Of a DNA stretch of 64,000 nt, positions 19,987-28,939 are shown piece by piece. A program made the translations under genes and the position numbers. Within the stretch, counting starts at the first letter, position 1, and each line of letters begins with the position of its first letter. A model generated the notes under the pieces. It saw nothing but the letters and a program-made list of their open reading frames with translations, ran no database searches and was not told where the DNA came from. Source of the DNA: Novosphingobium indicum (lineage in GTDB: Bacteria > Pseudomonadota > Alphaproteobacteria > Sphingomonadales > Sphingomonadaceae); the NCBI RefSeq assembly GCF_014645195.1, contig NZ_BMLK01000017.1, positions 42,630 to 106,629 on the forward strand, written 5' to 3'.

Positions 19987-21036
19987 ATGGACAAGCTGCG
20001 CGTCATCCAGTGGACAACCGGCAAGGTCGGCAAGCATTCGCTGCGCGCCATTCTGGACGATCCGCGGCTCGAACTGGCCGGATGCTACGCCTGGTCCGAT
20101 GCCAAGAAAGGCGTCGATGCCGGCGAGCTTTGCGGACGCCCTGCGACCGGCATCGCCGCCACCAACGATATCGAAGCATTGATCGCCTTGGGCGCGGACA
20201 CCGTGCTCTACACCCCGTTCGAGGCCGATCTGGATCAGGCGATCAAGCTGCTCGAGAGCGGTCTAGACCTGGTTTCCACCAACCTCTTCCTCAATGTCGG
20301 CGGCATTCGCGGCGAGGTGAAGGACCGGCTGGAAACGGCCTGCGCCAAGGGCAATTCCTCGCTCTACATCACCGGCATCAACCCCGGCTGGATCAACTCG
20401 GTGATCGCCAGCATGACGGCAATCTGCCGCGACGTGGAAAGCGTCTCGATCACCGAGTCGGCCGATTGCTCGGTCTACGAATCGGTCGAGACCTGGGGCT
20501 TCCTCGGCATGGGCGAGCCGGGCGGCGCGACCGACGAACTCATGGGCCGCGCGCAGGCATGGCTGATCCTGTTCAAGGATGCCGTCGAACGCATCGGCAC
20601 GGCACTTGGCCTGACCTTCAACGATGTCGAGTTCTTCTGCGAATACGCCACCGCCGCGGAGAAAGTCGATCTCGGCTGGTTCTGCATGGAAAAGGGCACC
20701 AACGCAGCGCTGCGCGGTGGCTGGAACGGCAAAGTGAACGGCAAGACGGCGGTCAACATTACAGTAGTCTGGTATCTTACCAAGAAGCTGGCCGAAGGCT
20801 GGGAGATCGACGACGATCAGTACCGCCTCGTCGTCCAGGGCGAACCCAGCATAGACATGCACATGCGCCTGATCCCGGCGGACCACTGGAAAAACCACGA
20901 CTGGGACATTATGACCGCCCTGCCCGCCGTCTCCGCCGTGCCGCAGATCAAGGCCGCTCGCGCCGGTGTGTTGGGCCTCGTCGATCTCGGTCTGCCGGTC
21001 GCACCGATGGGAGACTGGCTGCAGGACCGCAACTGA
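19987..21036 (+). CDS. Dihydrodipicolinate reductase-like NAD(P)-binding protein
   Basis: A 349-aa oxidoreductase-like protein. The N-terminus RVIQWTTGKVGKHSLRAIL is a Rossmann fold of the DapB-related type seen in the 2,4-diaminopentanoate dehydrogenase-like family. The middle contains TGINPGWINSVIASM and ETWGFLGMGEPGG. The ATG follows gggagagagac. Relatives often sit in catabolic regions, but the substrate here is unknown. It is too long and divergent to be the lysine-pathway DapB itself. Confidence 0.75.
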   Translation: MDKLRVIQWTTGKVGKHSLRAILDDPRLELAGCYAWSDAKKGVDAGELCGRPATGIAATNDIEALIALGADTVLYTPFEADLDQAIKLLESGLDLVSTNLFLNVGGIRGEVKDRLETACAKGNSSLYITGINPGWINSVIASMTAICRDVESVSITESADCSVYESVETWGFLGMGEPGGATDELMGRAQAWLILFKDAVERIGTALGLTFNDVEFFCEYATAAEKVDLGWFCMEKGTNAALRGGWNGKVNGKTAVNITVVWYLTKKLAEGWEIDDDQYRLVVQGEPSIDMHMRLIPADHWKNHDWDIMTALPAVSAVPQIKAARAGVLGLVDLGLPVAPMGDWLQDRN

Positions 21037-21049
21037 CCGCTACGCCGCG

Positions 21050-21553
21050 TCAATCGGCTGCAAGCAACTCGGCGATGGCCTGCTTCGCGCGGGCCTCTCG
21101 TTGTTCCCAGGTCCCGGCGATCCGCACGAAAGGCACCTCAGCCTGTATCAGCACCTTTTCCGCGATGTCGGCGAAGCGGGCGCGGGTGGCCTCTTCTCCG
21201 AAGCAGCGCGTGCCGTCGTGCAGCCAGGGCACGTCGGGCGAGAACAGCAGATACAGATCGGCCTTGGGATAGGCCAATAGGGCATCCGGCACCTGCGAGA
21301 ACAGCATCTGCGCCCATGCAGCCGTCATCAGCTGATCGGTGTCGAGCACCAGCAGCGGCGGCGATGCGGCGGCGGCCTTGCGGTTCTCGGCCGCCTGTCC
21401 TTCGGCAATCGCCAGCAGATCGGGCATCGTCAGATCGGTACCGCGCTCTTCGCAGTAGGCACGACCGTACTCGGACACCCAGGGGTAGCCCAGCCTGCCG
21501 GCGAGCACGGTTTTGCCCGTACTCTCGGCGCCATGCAGGCAGATTGTCTTCAT
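21050..21553 (-). CDS. NadR-type nicotinamide riboside kinase-like ATPase
   Basis: A 167-aa P-loop protein. The Walker A motif is GAESTGKT near residue 8, followed by PWVSEYGRAYCEERG and VLDTDQLMTAAW, the pattern of the C-terminal ribosylnicotinamide kinase domain of NadR (AAA_28). There is no nucleotidyltransferase domain. Its ATG (21553) overlaps the pnuC stop as ATGA. The partnership with a PnuC transporter suggests it phosphorylates imported nicotinamide riboside, trapping it for NAD synthesis. Confidence 0.85.
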   Translation of the reverse strand: MKTICLHGAESTGKTVLAGRLGYPWVSEYGRAYCEERGTDLTMPDLLAIAEGQAAENRKAAAASPPLLVLDTDQLMTAAWAQMLFSQVPDALLAYPKADLYLLFSPDVPWLHDGTRCFGEEATRARFADIAEKVLIQAEVPFVRIAGTWEQREARAKQAIAELLAAD

Positions 21554-22149
21554 GCAGCCTGGAGCGTGCCCTTCGGCTGGTCCTTGGCGGCCTGCATCCA
21601 TTCCTTCAGGCCCAGCAGCGACATGACCAGCATACCGCCATAGAGCCCTGCCGTCGGGTGGAGCCCGCGGTTGATATAGAGCAGGATCGCCGCGATATCG
21701 ATGATGATCCAGAGGATCCAGTTCTCGATGCGGCGGAAGGCCAGAAGGATCTGCGCCGATACGCTGGCCCCCGCAATCGCGGAGTCCGCGAAAGGCATGA
21801 CGGCATCGGTAAAGCGGTGCATCACCCAGCCGAGGTTCAGGCTCACGGCCAGAGTCGCCAGCCCCCAGACGGCGCGGCTCATATTGTCGAGCCAGCGCAC
21901 CGGCACGCGGCTGTCATCCCCGCCGACCTTGAGCCAGAGCCACCAGCCCCAGCCCTGTGCAAGGAAAAAGAAAACTTGCAGGCCAGCTTCGGCGTAGAGA
22001 CGCTTTTCCCAGAAAACGAAGATGTAGAGCGCGACCATGATCATGCCGAACGGATAGTTCCAGACGGTCCGCCAGATCAGGAGGGTTATGTTGACCACAC
22101 CGAACGCTGCGGCGACCCATTCGAGCATGGCAAGGGATTCGGGAGTCAT
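21550..22149 (-). CDS. pnuC: Nicotinamide riboside transporter PnuC
   Basis: A 199-aa inner-membrane protein with about seven hydrophobic segments. Family landmarks are WRTVWNYPFGM, FFFLAQGWGWWLWL (the aromatic substrate region) and WILWIIIDIAAILLYINRGL. PnuC proteins move nicotinamide riboside by facilitated diffusion driven by intracellular phosphorylation, which fits the kinase gene that follows. The ATG at 22149 overlaps the preceding stop (ATGA); an in-frame ATG at 22167 is possible. Confidence 0.9.
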   Translation of the reverse strand: MTPESLAMLEWVAAAFGVVNITLLIWRTVWNYPFGMIMVALYIFVFWEKRLYAEAGLQVFFFLAQGWGWWLWLKVGGDDSRVPVRWLDNMSRAVWGLATLAVSLNLGWVMHRFTDAVMPFADSAIAGASVSAQILLAFRRIENWILWIIIDIAAILLYINRGLHPTAGLYGGMLVMSLLGLKEWMQAAKDQPKGTLQAA

Positions 22150-22493
22150 GACAGCGCTGCCTCCCACTCGGGCTGCTTGAAGCCCACCAGGATACCGCCT
22201 TTGTGCTCCACGACCGGACGCTTGATCGTGCTGGGGTTGGCTTCCATGATCTTCACGGCTTTGGTGCCGTCGAGATCAGCCTTGTCCTCTTCGGGCAGTT
22301 TGCGAAACGTCGTGCCCGCGCGATTGAGCACCTTTTCCCAACCGGCCGCGGCAATCCAGCGTTCCAGCCTGGCAGGGTCTGCCCCTTCCTTCTTGTAGTC
22401 GTGGAAGGTGTAGTCGATCCCCTGCGCCTCAAGCCACTTTCTCGCTTTCTTCACGGTGTCGCAATTGGGAATTCCGTAAAACGCGATCGTCAC
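22146..22493 (-). CDS. ArsC/Spx-family reductase (YffB-like)
   Basis: A 115-aa thioredoxin-fold protein. It has GIPNCDTVKKARKWL with a single Cys (C11) where arsenate reductases carry theirs, and FHDYKKEG, typical of the YffB branch rather than true ArsC. KRPVVEHKGGILVGF is the conserved C-terminal part. YffB proteins are thought to be glutathione-dependent thiol reductases; the role is not settled. It starts at GTG immediately after the stop of the monooxygenase gene and overlaps pnuC. Confidence 0.85.
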   Translation of the reverse strand: MTIAFYGIPNCDTVKKARKWLEAQGIDYTFHDYKKEGADPARLERWIAAAGWEKVLNRAGTTFRKLPEEDKADLDGTKAVKIMEANPSTIKRPVVEHKGGILVGFKQPEWEAALS

Positions 22494-22802
22494 TCAAGCC
22501 CCCTTTGAAAACCGACGTACCCCCGGCCGGTCGCACGAATATACTGTATAATCCTCGTAATATCCGTCTCTACCACGCTTTTGAACAGCCGTATGCTCAA
22601 AATGGGACGCCCATTCCCGAGCGTAAAATTCGCTGTCCCACTCCGAAATGGTAACCGTCTCACCATCCTCCGCCTCGAAAGTCTTGTAGGAAATGAAGCC
22701 CGGTTGGGCGAGCGCGAGGTCGGCCATGCGCGCGGCATCGGCCCTGTAGGCGGCAGCATCCATGTCCGCACGCTTGCGGCTGCGAAAAACGGTCAGATAC
22801 AT
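22494..22802 (-). CDS. Antibiotic biosynthesis monooxygenase (ABM) domain protein
   Basis: A 102-aa ferredoxin-like-fold protein: YLTVFRSRKRADMDAAAY, ALAQPGFISYKTFEAEDGETVTISEWDSE and the C-terminal SHFEHTAVQKRGRDGYY. ABM-domain proteins include small quinone or haem-modifying monooxygenases; the substrate is unknown. I start it at ATG 22802; ATG 22829 would add nine residues. It heads a four-gene unit with no gaps (ABM, ArsC-like, pnuC, kinase) and is divergent from aroC. Confidence 0.75.
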   Translation of the reverse strand: MYLTVFRSRKRADMDAAAYRADAARMADLALAQPGFISYKTFEAEDGETVTISEWDSEFYAREWASHFEHTAVQKRGRDGYYEDYTVYSCDRPGVRRFSKGA

Positions 22803-22945
22803 AGCCGCGTCTTGCCCCGCACGGTTCATTTCGGCAAGCCTGCGCCTCACAAACTTCACTTTACTTGCGCAATTGCCGCTTCTGCGACGTGCATGGCCCC
22901 GCACGGCGCTGGACAAACCGCGCGTCGCGCGACAAAGCGCGAACC

Positions 22946-24043
22946 ATGAGCGTCAACAGCTTCGGCCGTCTTTTCCGTTTTACCACCTGGGGCGAAAGCC
23001 ATGGCCCGGCGATCGGTGCCGTCGTCGACGGGTGCCCTCCGGGTCTTGCCATCGACGAGAGCGTGATCCAGCCGTTCCTCGATGCACGCCGCCCGGGCCA
23101 GTCGAAATACACCACGCAGCGGCAGGAGCCCGATCAGGTACGCATCCTGTCCGGCGTGTTCGAAGGCCAAGATGGCATTAGACGCACGACCGGCACGCCG
23201 ATCAGCCTGATGATCGAGAATGTCGACCAGCGTTCCAAGGACTATTCCGACGTCGCGCGCGCCTATCGCCCGGGCCATGCCGACTATGCCTACGACGCCA
23301 AGTACGGCTTCCGCGATTATCGCGGCGGCGGCCGATCCTCCGCGCGCGAAACGGCAAGCCGCGTGGCAGCGGGCGCCGTGGCCCGGCTGGTCATCCCCGA
23401 AGTAAAGATCCGCGCCTATGTCTCCGAAATCGGCGGCGACATGATCGATCCGGGCAACTTCGATGAAGCCGAGATCGGCAACAACCCGTTCTTCTGCCCC
23501 GATGTTGCTGCGGCGGCACGCTGGGAACAGATCGTCGACGACGCGCGCAAGGCCGGCTCCTCGGTGGGCGCGGTTATCGAGTGTTATGCCAGCGGCGTTC
23601 CCGCGGGCTGGGGCGCTCCGCTCTACGGCAAGCTCGATGCCGATCTGGCCGCGGCGATGATGGGCATCAATGCCGTAAAGGGCATAGAGATCGGCGACGG
23701 CTTTGCCGCCGCGCGCCTGACCGGCGAGACCAATGCCGACCCGATGCGGCCGTCAAAGGAAACCGGGCCGGACGGCGCGCCGGAATTCATGGCCAACCAC
23801 GCAGGCGGCATTGCCGGCGGCATCTCGACCGGCCAGCCGGTCACCTGCCGCGTGGCCTTCAAGCCGACGAGTTCGATCCTGACCCCGCAGCCCACCGTGA
23901 CGCGCGAGGGGCAGGCGACCGAACTGTTCACCAAGGGCCGCCACGACCCCTGCGTCGGCATCCGCGGCGTGCCGGTGGTGGAAGCGATGATGGCGCTGGT
24001 GCTGGCCGACCACAAACTGCTCCACCGGGGGCAGTGCGGGTAG
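22946..24043 (+). CDS. aroC: Chorismate synthase
   Basis: A 365-aa enzyme for the last step of the shikimate pathway (EPSP to chorismate, using reduced FMN). The family signatures are all visible: [12 protein letters not shown] near the N-terminus, [29 protein letters not shown] in the middle, and [21 protein letters not shown] at the C-terminus. The ATG at 22946 gives the standard start [12 protein letters not shown]. Confidence 0.96.
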   Translation: MSVNSFGRLFRFTTWGESHGPAIGAVVDGCPPGLAIDESVIQPFLDARRPGQSKYTTQRQEPDQVRILSGVFEGQDGIRRTTGTPISLMIENVDQRSKDYSDVARAYRPGHADYAYDAKYGFRDYRGGGRSSARETASRVAAGAVARLVIPEVKIRAYVSEIGGDMIDPGNFDEAEIGNNPFFCPDVAAAARWEQIVDDARKAGSSVGAVIECYASGVPAGWGAPLYGKLDADLAAAMMGINAVKGIEIGDGFAAARLTGETNADPMRPSKETGPDGAPEFMANHAGGIAGGISTGQPVTCRVAFKPTSSILTPQPTVTREGQATELFTKGRHDPCVGIRGVPVVEAMMALVLADHKLLHRGQCG

Positions 24044-24052
24044 GATAATCCC

Positions 24053-24176
24053 GATCCTCCCTGTCGCGAAGCGATGGGGAGGGGGACCGCCCGCTTTGCG
24101 GGTGGTGGAGGGCGAAACCCCTCCGTCAGCCCTTCGGGCTGCCACCTCCCCATTCCTTTCAGGAACAGGGAGGATC
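24053..24176. repeat. Intergenic palindromic repeat element
   Basis: Perfect 12-bp arms gatcctccctgt (24053-24064) and its complement (24165-24176) bound an element with nested hairpins (cccgctttgcggg, agcccttcgggct). This resembles repeats found many times per genome in sphingomonads, from memory. It lies between convergent genes. Confidence 0.65.
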
Positions 24177-24183
24177 CAAGAGC

Positions 24184-25236
24184 CTACAAATCCATTACGC
24201 TCGGCTTGCTCGACCGTTCGATCATGCCCGTCGTGCGCACGCCGTCCCAGGTGTAGAACGCATGGCTCTGCTGCACGATCGGCCAGTCCTTGGGCCAGTC
24301 GGGGGGCAGCACATGACCGCCGCGTGAGCGGGTGTTGGTGAAAGTCACGCCGTCGATGGCGATGCGCTTGCCCTCAAGCGTTTCGAGCACCACAGGCACG
24401 GCCTCTCCGCCCGTCACCAGTTTGCGCAGCCACGGCAGTTCGACCGGACGCGCACCGACGCGGCGGCCGTCGCTGTCGATCACCCAGGCTTCCTCGTAGG
24501 TCGGCTCGCCATCGTCGCGCGGCGGATAGGCGTTGAGGCCGAAACCACGCCCGTCGGGGAAGATCGCCGACATCCAGCAATGGCCGGTAAAGCCGGCGAA
24601 AGCGCGAAAGCCGGTGCGGCGAATGCGCAGGCCGTTGGCCTTGAAGTCATGCGCCTTGCCATCGACGGTCAGCGTGCCGGTGCAATGAAACAGTTGCTCG
24701 TAGCGCGGGCTCATGAAGTCGCCCTGCTTGCCGCCCATCGCCGCCGCCGCTTCCGGCGTCATCGTGCCGGGCTGCCACGGCACAGCGGCCATTTCCATGT
24801 CGATATCGAAGGCCACATCGACCCACTTCTTCTCTTCGAAGTCTGGATCCTCGAGGATTTCCTGCGCACTGGTTTCGGCAACCGGCCCTTCAAACCGCGC
24901 GGTCCAGCGCTGGAACGGCTCGACGCATTCGAAGCGCATCGGGCCGGTAGCACGGATGGTCGGCTTGCCGCCCGGACCGATGGAGCTTTGCTTTTCGCCA
25001 TCGCCGCGCCGCGAATAGAGGCGGCCGTCGGCAAAGGCGATGTCGAGCCACATCTCGTGCCGGTCCCACTGCTCGGCAACGGCTTCGACGCCCACACGCA
25101 TCGCGAAAAGGCCGTTCTCTTCCTCGATCCAGACGTTCACGGCATCGCGCACGCCATCCTCCGGCCGCGCATCGAGCACGTATTCGCGATCTACCGGGAT
25201 ACCGCCGGACAGGTCTGCTACTGTATCCGTAACCAT
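24184..25236 (-). CDS. Uncharacterised 350-aa protein, probably lipocalin/AttH-like
   Basis: A cytosolic protein with no signal peptide or membrane span. It is rich in Trp and charged residues in a beta-strand pattern, e.g. EMWLDIAFADGRLYSRR, FQRWTARFEG and FAGFTGHCWMSAIFPDGRGFGLNAYPP. The layout (two beta-rich halves, the second with GHCWMSAIFPDG) recalls the AttH/hydroxyneurosporene-synthase-like proteins that sphingomonads carry in several copies beside terpene or steroid catabolic genes. That relation is inferred only. The ATG has gggagagcg upstream. No catabolic partner lies nearby. Confidence 0.6.
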   Translation of the reverse strand: MVTDTVADLSGGIPVDREYVLDARPEDGVRDAVNVWIEEENGLFAMRVGVEAVAEQWDRHEMWLDIAFADGRLYSRRGDGEKQSSIGPGGKPTIRATGPMRFECVEPFQRWTARFEGPVAETSAQEILEDPDFEEKKWVDVAFDIDMEMAAVPWQPGTMTPEAAAAMGGKQGDFMSPRYEQLFHCTGTLTVDGKAHDFKANGLRIRRTGFRAFAGFTGHCWMSAIFPDGRGFGLNAYPPRDDGEPTYEEAWVIDSDGRRVGARPVELPWLRKLVTGGEAVPVVLETLEGKRIAIDGVTFTNTRSRGGHVLPPDWPKDWPIVQQSHAFYTWDGVRTTGMIERSSKPSVMDL

Positions 25237-25355
25237 CGCTCTCCCTTCCCATCTTTATCTGGGAAGCAAGCTGTCATGGCTGTCACGCAAGGTCACCCCC
25301 CGGCGCAAGCGCGGAGGCGATATCAAGCCATTCCTTCGTGTTCGGGAGGAGCCCC

Positions 25356-26186
25356 TCAGCCGTAAGGCGGCTGGTGCAGGCCCTTGGGGCTGAGCGTGAA
25401 GATCTCGCAGCCGTCCTCGGTGATGCCGATGGAGTGCTCGAACTGCGCGGAAAGCGACTTGTCGCGCGTTACCGCCGTCCATCCATCGTTGAGCAGCTTC
25501 ACCGCCGGCTTGCCGAGGTTGATCATCGGTTCGATGGTGAAGAACATGCCGGGCTTGAGCAGCGGCCCGGTGCCGGGGCGACCGGCGTGGACCACTTCCG
25601 GCGCATCGTGGAACAGGCGGCCGAGGCCATGTCCGCAGAATTCGCGCACCACGCCGAAGCGGTTCGATTCGGCATAGCGCTGGATGGCCGCGCCAATGTC
25701 GCCCACGCGGTTGCCAGGTTTGGCCTGTTCGATGCCGATCATCAGGCACTCGTAGGTGACATCCACGAGCCGGCGCGCCTTCAGCGAGGGTTCGCCCGCG
25801 AAGTACATGCGGCTCGAATCGCCATGCCAGCCGTCGAGCAGCGGGGTCACGTCGATGTTCAGGATATCCCCTTCCTTGAGCGTCTTTTCGGAAGGGATAC
25901 CGTGGCACACGACATGGTTGATCGAGATGCAGCACGAGTGCGCATAGCCGCGATAGCCCAGCGTCGCGGGGACCGCGCCGCCATCGAGCGTCAGTTCGCG
26001 GACCTTGTCGTCGATCGCCGCCGTGGTGACGCCCGGTTGCACCATCGGCGCAATCTCGTCGAGTATCTCGGCGGCAAGGCGTCCGGCCTTGCGCATGCCT
26101 TCGAAAGCCTCGGGGCCATGCAGCTTGATCGTGCCATCGCGCAGGACGGCTTCGTCGCCGGATTCGATAATCTGGTATTCGCTCAT
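25356..26186 (-). CDS. map: Methionine aminopeptidase, type I
   Basis: A 276-aa dimetal peptidase that removes initiator Met. The metal-site motifs are present: NHVVCHGIPSE, LNIDVTPLLDGWHGDSSRMY (two Asp), CGHGLGRLFHDAPEV (His), FTIEPMINLG (Glu) and QFEHSIGITEDG (Glu). The family length is normal and there is no zinc-finger extension. The N-terminal ~25 residues are slightly longer than in minimal type I enzymes. Confidence 0.95.
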   Translation of the reverse strand: MSEYQIIESGDEAVLRDGTIKLHGPEAFEGMRKAGRLAAEILDEIAPMVQPGVTTAAIDDKVRELTLDGGAVPATLGYRGYAHSCCISINHVVCHGIPSEKTLKEGDILNIDVTPLLDGWHGDSSRMYFAGEPSLKARRLVDVTYECLMIGIEQAKPGNRVGDIGAAIQRYAESNRFGVVREFCGHGLGRLFHDAPEVVHAGRPGTGPLLKPGMFFTIEPMINLGKPAVKLLNDGWTAVTRDKSLSAQFEHSIGITEDGCEIFTLSPKGLHQPPYG

Positions 26187-26223
26187 CCAGCCGATATAGC
26201 GGTGCTGCGCGGAAATTGCGAGA

Positions 26224-27081
26224 TTATTGCCCCACCGAAAAGCTGGTGCGGTACTGCGGCTTGAGAACCGCCATCACCTTCCCCGTCACCGGCAGCGTGA
26301 TGTCATAGGTCCCCTCGGCATAGGCACCAGCTTCGTAGGGACCCACAAGAATGCCCAGCCGGTCGAACGTCTTGCCGTTGGACGAGCCCAGAATCAGCGT
26401 CTGCGCAATCGGGTCGATGCACTCGGTGAAGATCTGCCCGGAGTCGCGCTGCACCGGTTCGCCGCGGCGCTGCTCGCGCTCCTTGTCGAGCGCATCGCAG
26501 AACGGCTCACGGATCGCCTTGCGCAGCGCATCGGTGCTGGTGAACAGTTCGCGCGGCTTGCGCGCCGTTTCCGCCCGGCGATCCCACAGCAGCGTATCGA
26601 AGGCGCTCATCCCGTGCGCGCCGCCGGTGTAGGTGTAGATTTCCGCTGAGAGCGAAAGCCAGTTCGGCAGGTCCGTGACGACCGACCACTTTGCGATGTA
26701 GCTATGCAGCCGGTACGGAAAGCCCTCCTTCTTCGCGACCTTCCTCTCGTCGCGGGCCGTGGATGCGAGCCGATCGCGCGCTTCGTAAAGCCGCGTGTCG
26801 AGCAATTCCTTGAGCGGTGGAATGGCGCCTGCCGCGTCGGGATAGGCGAAGGTGAACTCGTAGAGGTCGTTCGAAACTTCTACCGACCGGCCTGCATCGG
26901 GCGCAGCTGCGCCAACTGCTGCGGCGGTTTCGCTCGCGGATGGCTCGGGCGCGCCGACTTCCGCCTCGGGCACCGTGCTCGCTTCGCTGGCGTTGTCTTC
27001 GGGGGCTGCATTTTCGCCGCCGCCCTGACACCCGCTGGTAAGCAACAGCACGGCCGCAGCCCATCTGCCAATTCGCATCAT
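26224..27081 (-). CDS. DUF4163/DUF3298 (RsiV/PdaC-like) lipoprotein
   Basis: A 285-aa exported lipoprotein. The signal peptide ends in LLLTSGCQGG with the lipid-attachment Cys, followed by a Glu/Ala-rich linker. The folded part begins EVSNDLYEFTFAYPDAAG, contains LPNWLSLSAEIYTYTGGAHGM (the hallmark of DUF3298), and ends in ITLPVTGKVMAVLKPQYRTSF. Relatives bind lysozyme or peptidoglycan fragments or are deacetylase side domains; the role here is unknown. ATG 27081 is chosen over 27138, which would place the signal sequence internally. Confidence 0.8.
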   Translation of the reverse strand: MMRIGRWAAAVLLLTSGCQGGGENAAPEDNASEASTVPEAEVGAPEPSASETAAAVGAAAPDAGRSVEVSNDLYEFTFAYPDAAGAIPPLKELLDTRLYEARDRLASTARDERKVAKKEGFPYRLHSYIAKWSVVTDLPNWLSLSAEIYTYTGGAHGMSAFDTLLWDRRAETARKPRELFTSTDALRKAIREPFCDALDKEREQRRGEPVQRDSGQIFTECIDPIAQTLILGSSNGKTFDRLGILVGPYEAGAYAEGTYDITLPVTGKVMAVLKPQYRTSFSVGQ

Positions 27082-27127
27082 TTTTTCTCTCGCACTAAAT
27101 CTCGCCCGGAGGCTAAAGAACCTGACC

Positions 27128-28522
27128 ATGAGCGACAAGAACGCATTAATTCAGCCTGACCGCGGTCAAAAAGCCATTGCCATCCACCTCGTCGACAAGG
27201 ACGGCCTGGACGACTTCCTCAAGGAGCGCACACCGGCACAGCGCGCGGCGCTCGCCGCCCAGCGCTTCGAAGCCGAAGGCTACGACTACGCGATCATGCC
27301 TGACGGCGAGGAATGGGCCGTCGCAGCGGGCGTCGCCAACACCGCCGACCTTTCGAGCTGGTGCATGTCCAAGCTGGCAAAGAAGCTGCCTGCCGGAACC
27401 TATCGCCGCATTGGCGGAGAGCCCGGCGCCGCCATGTTCGGCTGGATCACAGGGCAGTACCGTTTCGACCGCTACCTGTCCGAGCCCGACGAGGAAGGCC
27501 CGCGCGTGCTGCTGACCGGCGAACCGGCAACGATCGATGCCATCACCGCCGAGGCCGAAGCGGTCATGCTGGTCCGCGATCTGGTGAATACGCCTGCCGA
27601 GGACATGGGCCCTGCCCAGCTCGAGGCCGAGGCCGAGAACCTGCACAAGGCATATCGTGCGGAAATTCGGGTCACCCGCGGCGACACGCTCGAACATGAA
27701 TTCCCGATGGTCCACACGGTCGGCCGCGCTGCCTCGCGCTCGCACGCACCGCGCATGATCGAGCTGGAATGGGGCGACCCCAAGCACCCGAAGCTCGCCG
27801 TAATCGGCAAGGGTGTGTGCTTCGATTCCGGCGGGCTCGACATCAAGCCCGGCTCGGGCATGCTGCTGATGAAGAAGGACATGGGCGGTGCGGCCCATGC
27901 GCTCGCGCTCGCGCGGCTCATCATGCAAGACCAGCTTCCGGTGCGCCTGCACCTGCTCGTACCCGCCGTCGAAAACGCCGTGTCCGGCAACAGCTTCCGG
28001 CCTGGCGACGTGCTCAAGAGCCGTGCCGGTATCTCGGTGGAGATCGGCAATACCGATGCCGAAGGACGCCTGATCCTCGCCGATGCGCTGGCCCGCGCCG
28101 GCGAGAACGAACCCGACCTGATCGTCGACTTCGCCACTCTGACCGGTGCTGCACGCGTTGCCGTGGGGCCCGATCTGCCCGCGCTGTTCACGCGTGTGGA
28201 CGCGACCGCCGAGGCCATTCTGGCAGCGGGCAAGGCGCATGACGATGCCTGCTGGCGCCTGCCGCTGCACGACGGCTACCGCGAATACCTCAAGTCGGAG
28301 GTGGCGGACATCAACAATGCCGGCTCCAGCGGCTTTGCCGGGGCGAGCACGGCGGCCCTGTTTCTCGACAAGTTCGTGCCTAAGGACACCGACTGGGCCC
28401 ACCTCGATACCTTCGCCTGGCGTCCCTCGGACAAGCCCGGCCGCCCCAAGGGCGGTGCCGCGCTCGGCCTTCGTGCAGTCTGGCACATGCTGAAACAACG
28501 CTATGACAAGCGTGACCGCTAA
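27128..28522 (+). CDS. pepA: Leucyl aminopeptidase family (M17) protein
   Basis: A 464-aa dimetal exopeptidase. The C-terminal catalytic domain has VIGKGVCFDSGGLDIKPG, MKKDMGGAAHALALA (Lys and Asp ligands) and NTDAEGRLILADAL (the M17 signature). The N-terminal part is shorter and diverged from E. coli PepA, so this is the alphaproteobacterial PepB-like branch; the gene symbol is approximate. It is followed after 15 bp by an SH3 protein gene and then argC. The ATG lies inside the divergent promoter region of the lipoprotein gene. Confidence 0.9.
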   Translation: MSDKNALIQPDRGQKAIAIHLVDKDGLDDFLKERTPAQRAALAAQRFEAEGYDYAIMPDGEEWAVAAGVANTADLSSWCMSKLAKKLPAGTYRRIGGEPGAAMFGWITGQYRFDRYLSEPDEEGPRVLLTGEPATIDAITAEAEAVMLVRDLVNTPAEDMGPAQLEAEAENLHKAYRAEIRVTRGDTLEHEFPMVHTVGRAASRSHAPRMIELEWGDPKHPKLAVIGKGVCFDSGGLDIKPGSGMLLMKKDMGGAAHALALARLIMQDQLPVRLHLLVPAVENAVSGNSFRPGDVLKSRAGISVEIGNTDAEGRLILADALARAGENEPDLIVDFATLTGAARVAVGPDLPALFTRVDATAEAILAAGKAHDDACWRLPLHDGYREYLKSEVADINNAGSSGFAGASTAALFLDKFVPKDTDWAHLDTFAWRPSDKPGRPKGGAALGLRAVWHMLKQRYDKRDR

Positions 28523-28537
28523 GCTTGCGAACGAGCG

Positions 28538-28939
28538 ATGACCCCGCTAAGCGCGCCCATCTTTGCCTTTGGAGACGCACAGAAGTTGGCACCTGAGGAT
28601 TCCTACACCCGGCCCCCACGGCTCGACGGCATGCTCGCCATGACGGGGCCGAGCGTGACGACGGAACCCGGCTGCCTTCCCGTGCGCGGCGATCTGGCGC
28701 ATATCAAGCTGGCCGGACGCTATTTCGTGCCGCACTATGCGGTGCCGATGCCGCACGCGATCAAGGCCGGCGCGGTGCTGCGCGCGACCGGCCGCGCCGA
28801 TGGCGAAACGATCATGGATCTGCCCGAAGGCGAGACCTTCAACGTACTCGACATCGCTGGCGCCTGGACCTGGGGCCAGCTCGGCGAGGATGGCCCGGTC
28901 GGCTACGTCGCACTGACAGACCTCGAAGCGATTGGCTGA
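28538..28939 (+). CDS. SH3-like domain protein
   Basis: A 133-aa protein resembling the N-terminal bacterial SH3 domains of NlpC/P60 dipeptidyl-peptidases: GCLPVRGDLAHIKLAGRYFVPHYAVPMP, then WTWGQLGEDGPVGYVALTDLEAI. No NlpC/P60 catalytic domain follows, so it is a lone SH3 unit or a remnant of a larger hydrolase. It sits 15 bp after the aminopeptidase gene and its stop overlaps the argC start (TGATG). Confidence 0.72.
   Translation: MTPLSAPIFAFGDAQKLAPEDSYTRPPRLDGMLAMTGPSVTTEPGCLPVRGDLAHIKLAGRYFVPHYAVPMPHAIKAGAVLRATGRADGETIMDLPEGETFNVLDIAGAWTWGQLGEDGPVGYVALTDLEAIG

Noticed and set aside
21316..22398. A 360-aa plus-strand frame over pnuC and the kinase
   Set aside because: It is complementary to two well-supported genes with conserved motifs and overlapping starts, and it has no domain of its own.
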